Shown here: one piece after another, positions 13,821 through 14,463 of the stretch
Layout: every line of letters starts with the position of its first letter
How positions within the stretch are numbered: position 1 is the first letter of the stretch
From: Paracoccaceae bacterium
GTDB lineage: Bacteria; Pseudomonadota; Alphaproteobacteria; Rhodobacterales; Rhodobacteraceae
Assembly: GCA_003512825.1 (NCBI GenBank)
Contig: DOOI01000123.1
Span: 21,916 to 36,378 of the forward strand
DNA length: 14,463 bases
Direction of reading: 5' to 3'
Program-made: the position numbers and the translations under genes
The notes under the pieces: generated by a model
Told to the model about the DNA's origin: nothing
Databases searched by the model: none
What the model saw: only the letters and a program-made list of their open reading frames with translations

Positions 13821-14176
13821 CCCGTGTGGGGCTTCTTTCGCTGGTCTTGGCGCTGCCATGCGCGCTTGGGGCGCAAGAGGAAGTTGAGCGGGCAGGGGCG
13901 ACCATTCTGCGCGGCCTCGACAAGACGTCCGGCCAAACCGTTGATTTTGAAGTGCCAAACGGGGCCACGGCGGCTTTTGCGCGGTTGGAAGTCACAGTTC
14001 GGGAATGCCGATTTCCGGCAGGTAACCCGTCCGGTGGGGCCTATGCTTTTCTCACAATCCGCGAAGCCGCAAAATCAGACCTCCTCTTCGAGGGGTGGAT
14101 GATTGCCTCATCGCCCGCACTGAACGCGCTTGACCATCCGCGCTATGATGTATGGGTCATGCGATGCAATACGTGA
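13817..14176 (+). CDS. DUF2155-family exported protein
   Basis: Periplasmic protein of 119 residues recognised as the DUF2155 family (PF09923), common in alphaproteobacteria and without a known function. A signal peptide covers about residues 1-19 (hydrophobic core VGLLSLVLALPCALG). The mature part has GATILRGLDKTSGQTVDFEVPNG, then LEVTVRECRFP, then LLFEGWMIASSPALNALDHPRYDVWVMRC. Cys64 and Cys117 are the only cysteines in the mature chain and could form a disulfide. There is no lipobox at Cys15 (it is preceded by Pro). It is translationally coupled to mlaD by a 4-base overlap, which suggests an envelope role. Its last 34 bases overlap the convergent aat gene. Confidence 0.87.
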   Translation: MTRVGLLSLVLALPCALGAQEEVERAGATILRGLDKTSGQTVDFEVPNGATAAFARLEVTVRECRFPAGNPSGGAYAFLTIREAAKSDLLFEGWMIASSPALNALDHPRYDVWVMRCNT

Positions 14177-14463
14177 GCAGGGTCACTTTCGGGCGCGCAG
14201 GCCAAAATCGACGCTGGTCGCTCTAAAGCCACATCCAATAGCCGATGATACTGCGCGCGTGGAATTTCTCTCGCACCTAAAGATGCGAGGTGTGGTGTCA
14301 AAAACTGCGTGTCAAATAGCACAAAGCCCGTGCGGCGCAGATGGTCAATCAGATGGGCCAAAGCCAGTTTTGACCCATCAGTAACGAGGCTGACCATGCT
14401 TTCCCCAAACCAGGCGCCGCCGATCGTCAGGCCAAAAACAGCGCCCCAAAGGGCCCCGTCTTT
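14143..14463 (-). CDS. aat: Leucyl/phenylalanyl-tRNA-protein transferase, C-terminal part (5' end outside window)
   Basis: Cytoplasmic N-degron enzyme that transfers Leu or Phe from tRNA to N-terminal Lys or Arg, marking proteins for ClpAP. The frame is open from the window edge, so the methionine at 14397 is internal; 106 C-terminal residues are visible. The hallmark stretches GALWGAVFGLTIGGAWFGES, MVSLVTDGSKLALAHLIDHL, GFVLFDTQFLTPHLASLGAR and EIPRAQYHRLL correspond to the Aat catalytic domain (in E. coli GESMFSR, SKTAL, LIDCQV, SLGACEIPR). The final 11 or so codons are antisense to the end of the DUF2155 gene. No terminator is seen between the convergent pair. Presence of Aat alongside ClpP fits a working N-end rule pathway. 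Confidence 0.95.
   Translation of the reverse strand, partial: KDGALWGAVFGLTIGGAWFGESMVSLVTDGSKLALAHLIDHLRRTGFVLFDTQFLTPHLASLGAREIPRAQYHRLLDVALERPASILACAPESDPAHVLHRMTHTS

Noticed and set aside
1..14463. tRNA, rRNA, CRISPR arrays, transposases, phage or defence genes
   Set aside because: I looked for cloverleaf-like ends, regularly spaced repeats, transposase or integrase motifs and toxin-antitoxin-like small pairs and saw none. All sizeable frames are explained by chromosomal genes or their shadows.

Overview
The window looks like chromosomal DNA from an alphaproteobacterium, most likely a Roseobacter-group member of the Rhodobacteraceae with moderate G+C. The evidence is the gene content: a TIGR02186/Alph_Pro_TM-type protein, an NDUFA12-type complex I subunit, a DUF2155 protein, an alphaproteobacterial-style ClpP/ClpX pair and an Aat whose best-matching features are of the same lineage. 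The genes are densely packed. I see no rRNA, tRNA, CRISPR, insertion sequence, phage gene or origin, and no gene-free stretch longer than about 200 bases.

Layout. Bases 1-545 hold the 3' part of a purine nucleoside phosphorylase, followed by a weak terminator-like hairpin. Bases 687-2374 are a two-gene unit: a TauE/SafE-type anion exporter translationally coupled to an Alph_Pro_TM protein. A class II histone-deacetylase-like amidohydrolase follows at 2437-3561. On the minus strand, 3582-5027 holds a class IV (branched-chain-type) aminotransferase and a small VOC/catechol-dioxygenase-like protein. A divergent intergenic region with an inverted repeat then leads into a plus-strand operon at 5178-8706: YmdB-type phosphodiesterase, EamA/DMT transporter, and SLC13 permease with two RCK_C domains. 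The minus-strand gene at 8627-9817 encodes a TPR plus glycosyltransferase-like protein whose 3' end overlaps the SLC13 gene by 80 bases.

From 9818 the window is housekeeping: a 202-base leader, clpP, a terminator, clpX and a strong terminator. Then come a RidA-family protein (plus) and a cupin (minus), meeting with one base between their stop codons. The last unit is NDUFA12, mlaD and DUF2155 in a tight plus-strand operon. It converges on aat, which overlaps DUF2155 by 34 bases and runs off the window end.

I do not see a clear new defence or mobile system. The points most worth a second look are: (i) a CCCCT-N3-AGGGG inverted repeat found twice, both times about 70 bases upstream of a start codon (aminotransferase and clpP); (ii) the NDUFA12-mlaD-DUF2155 operon, an mlaD without mlaE/F next to a complex I subunit; (iii) the coupled exporter/Alph_Pro_TM pair; (iv) the YmdB-DMT-SLC13 operon; (v) convergent coding overlaps; (vi) family members with a changed key residue (RidA lacking its arginine, YmdB with Asp in place of a metal-ligand Asn).
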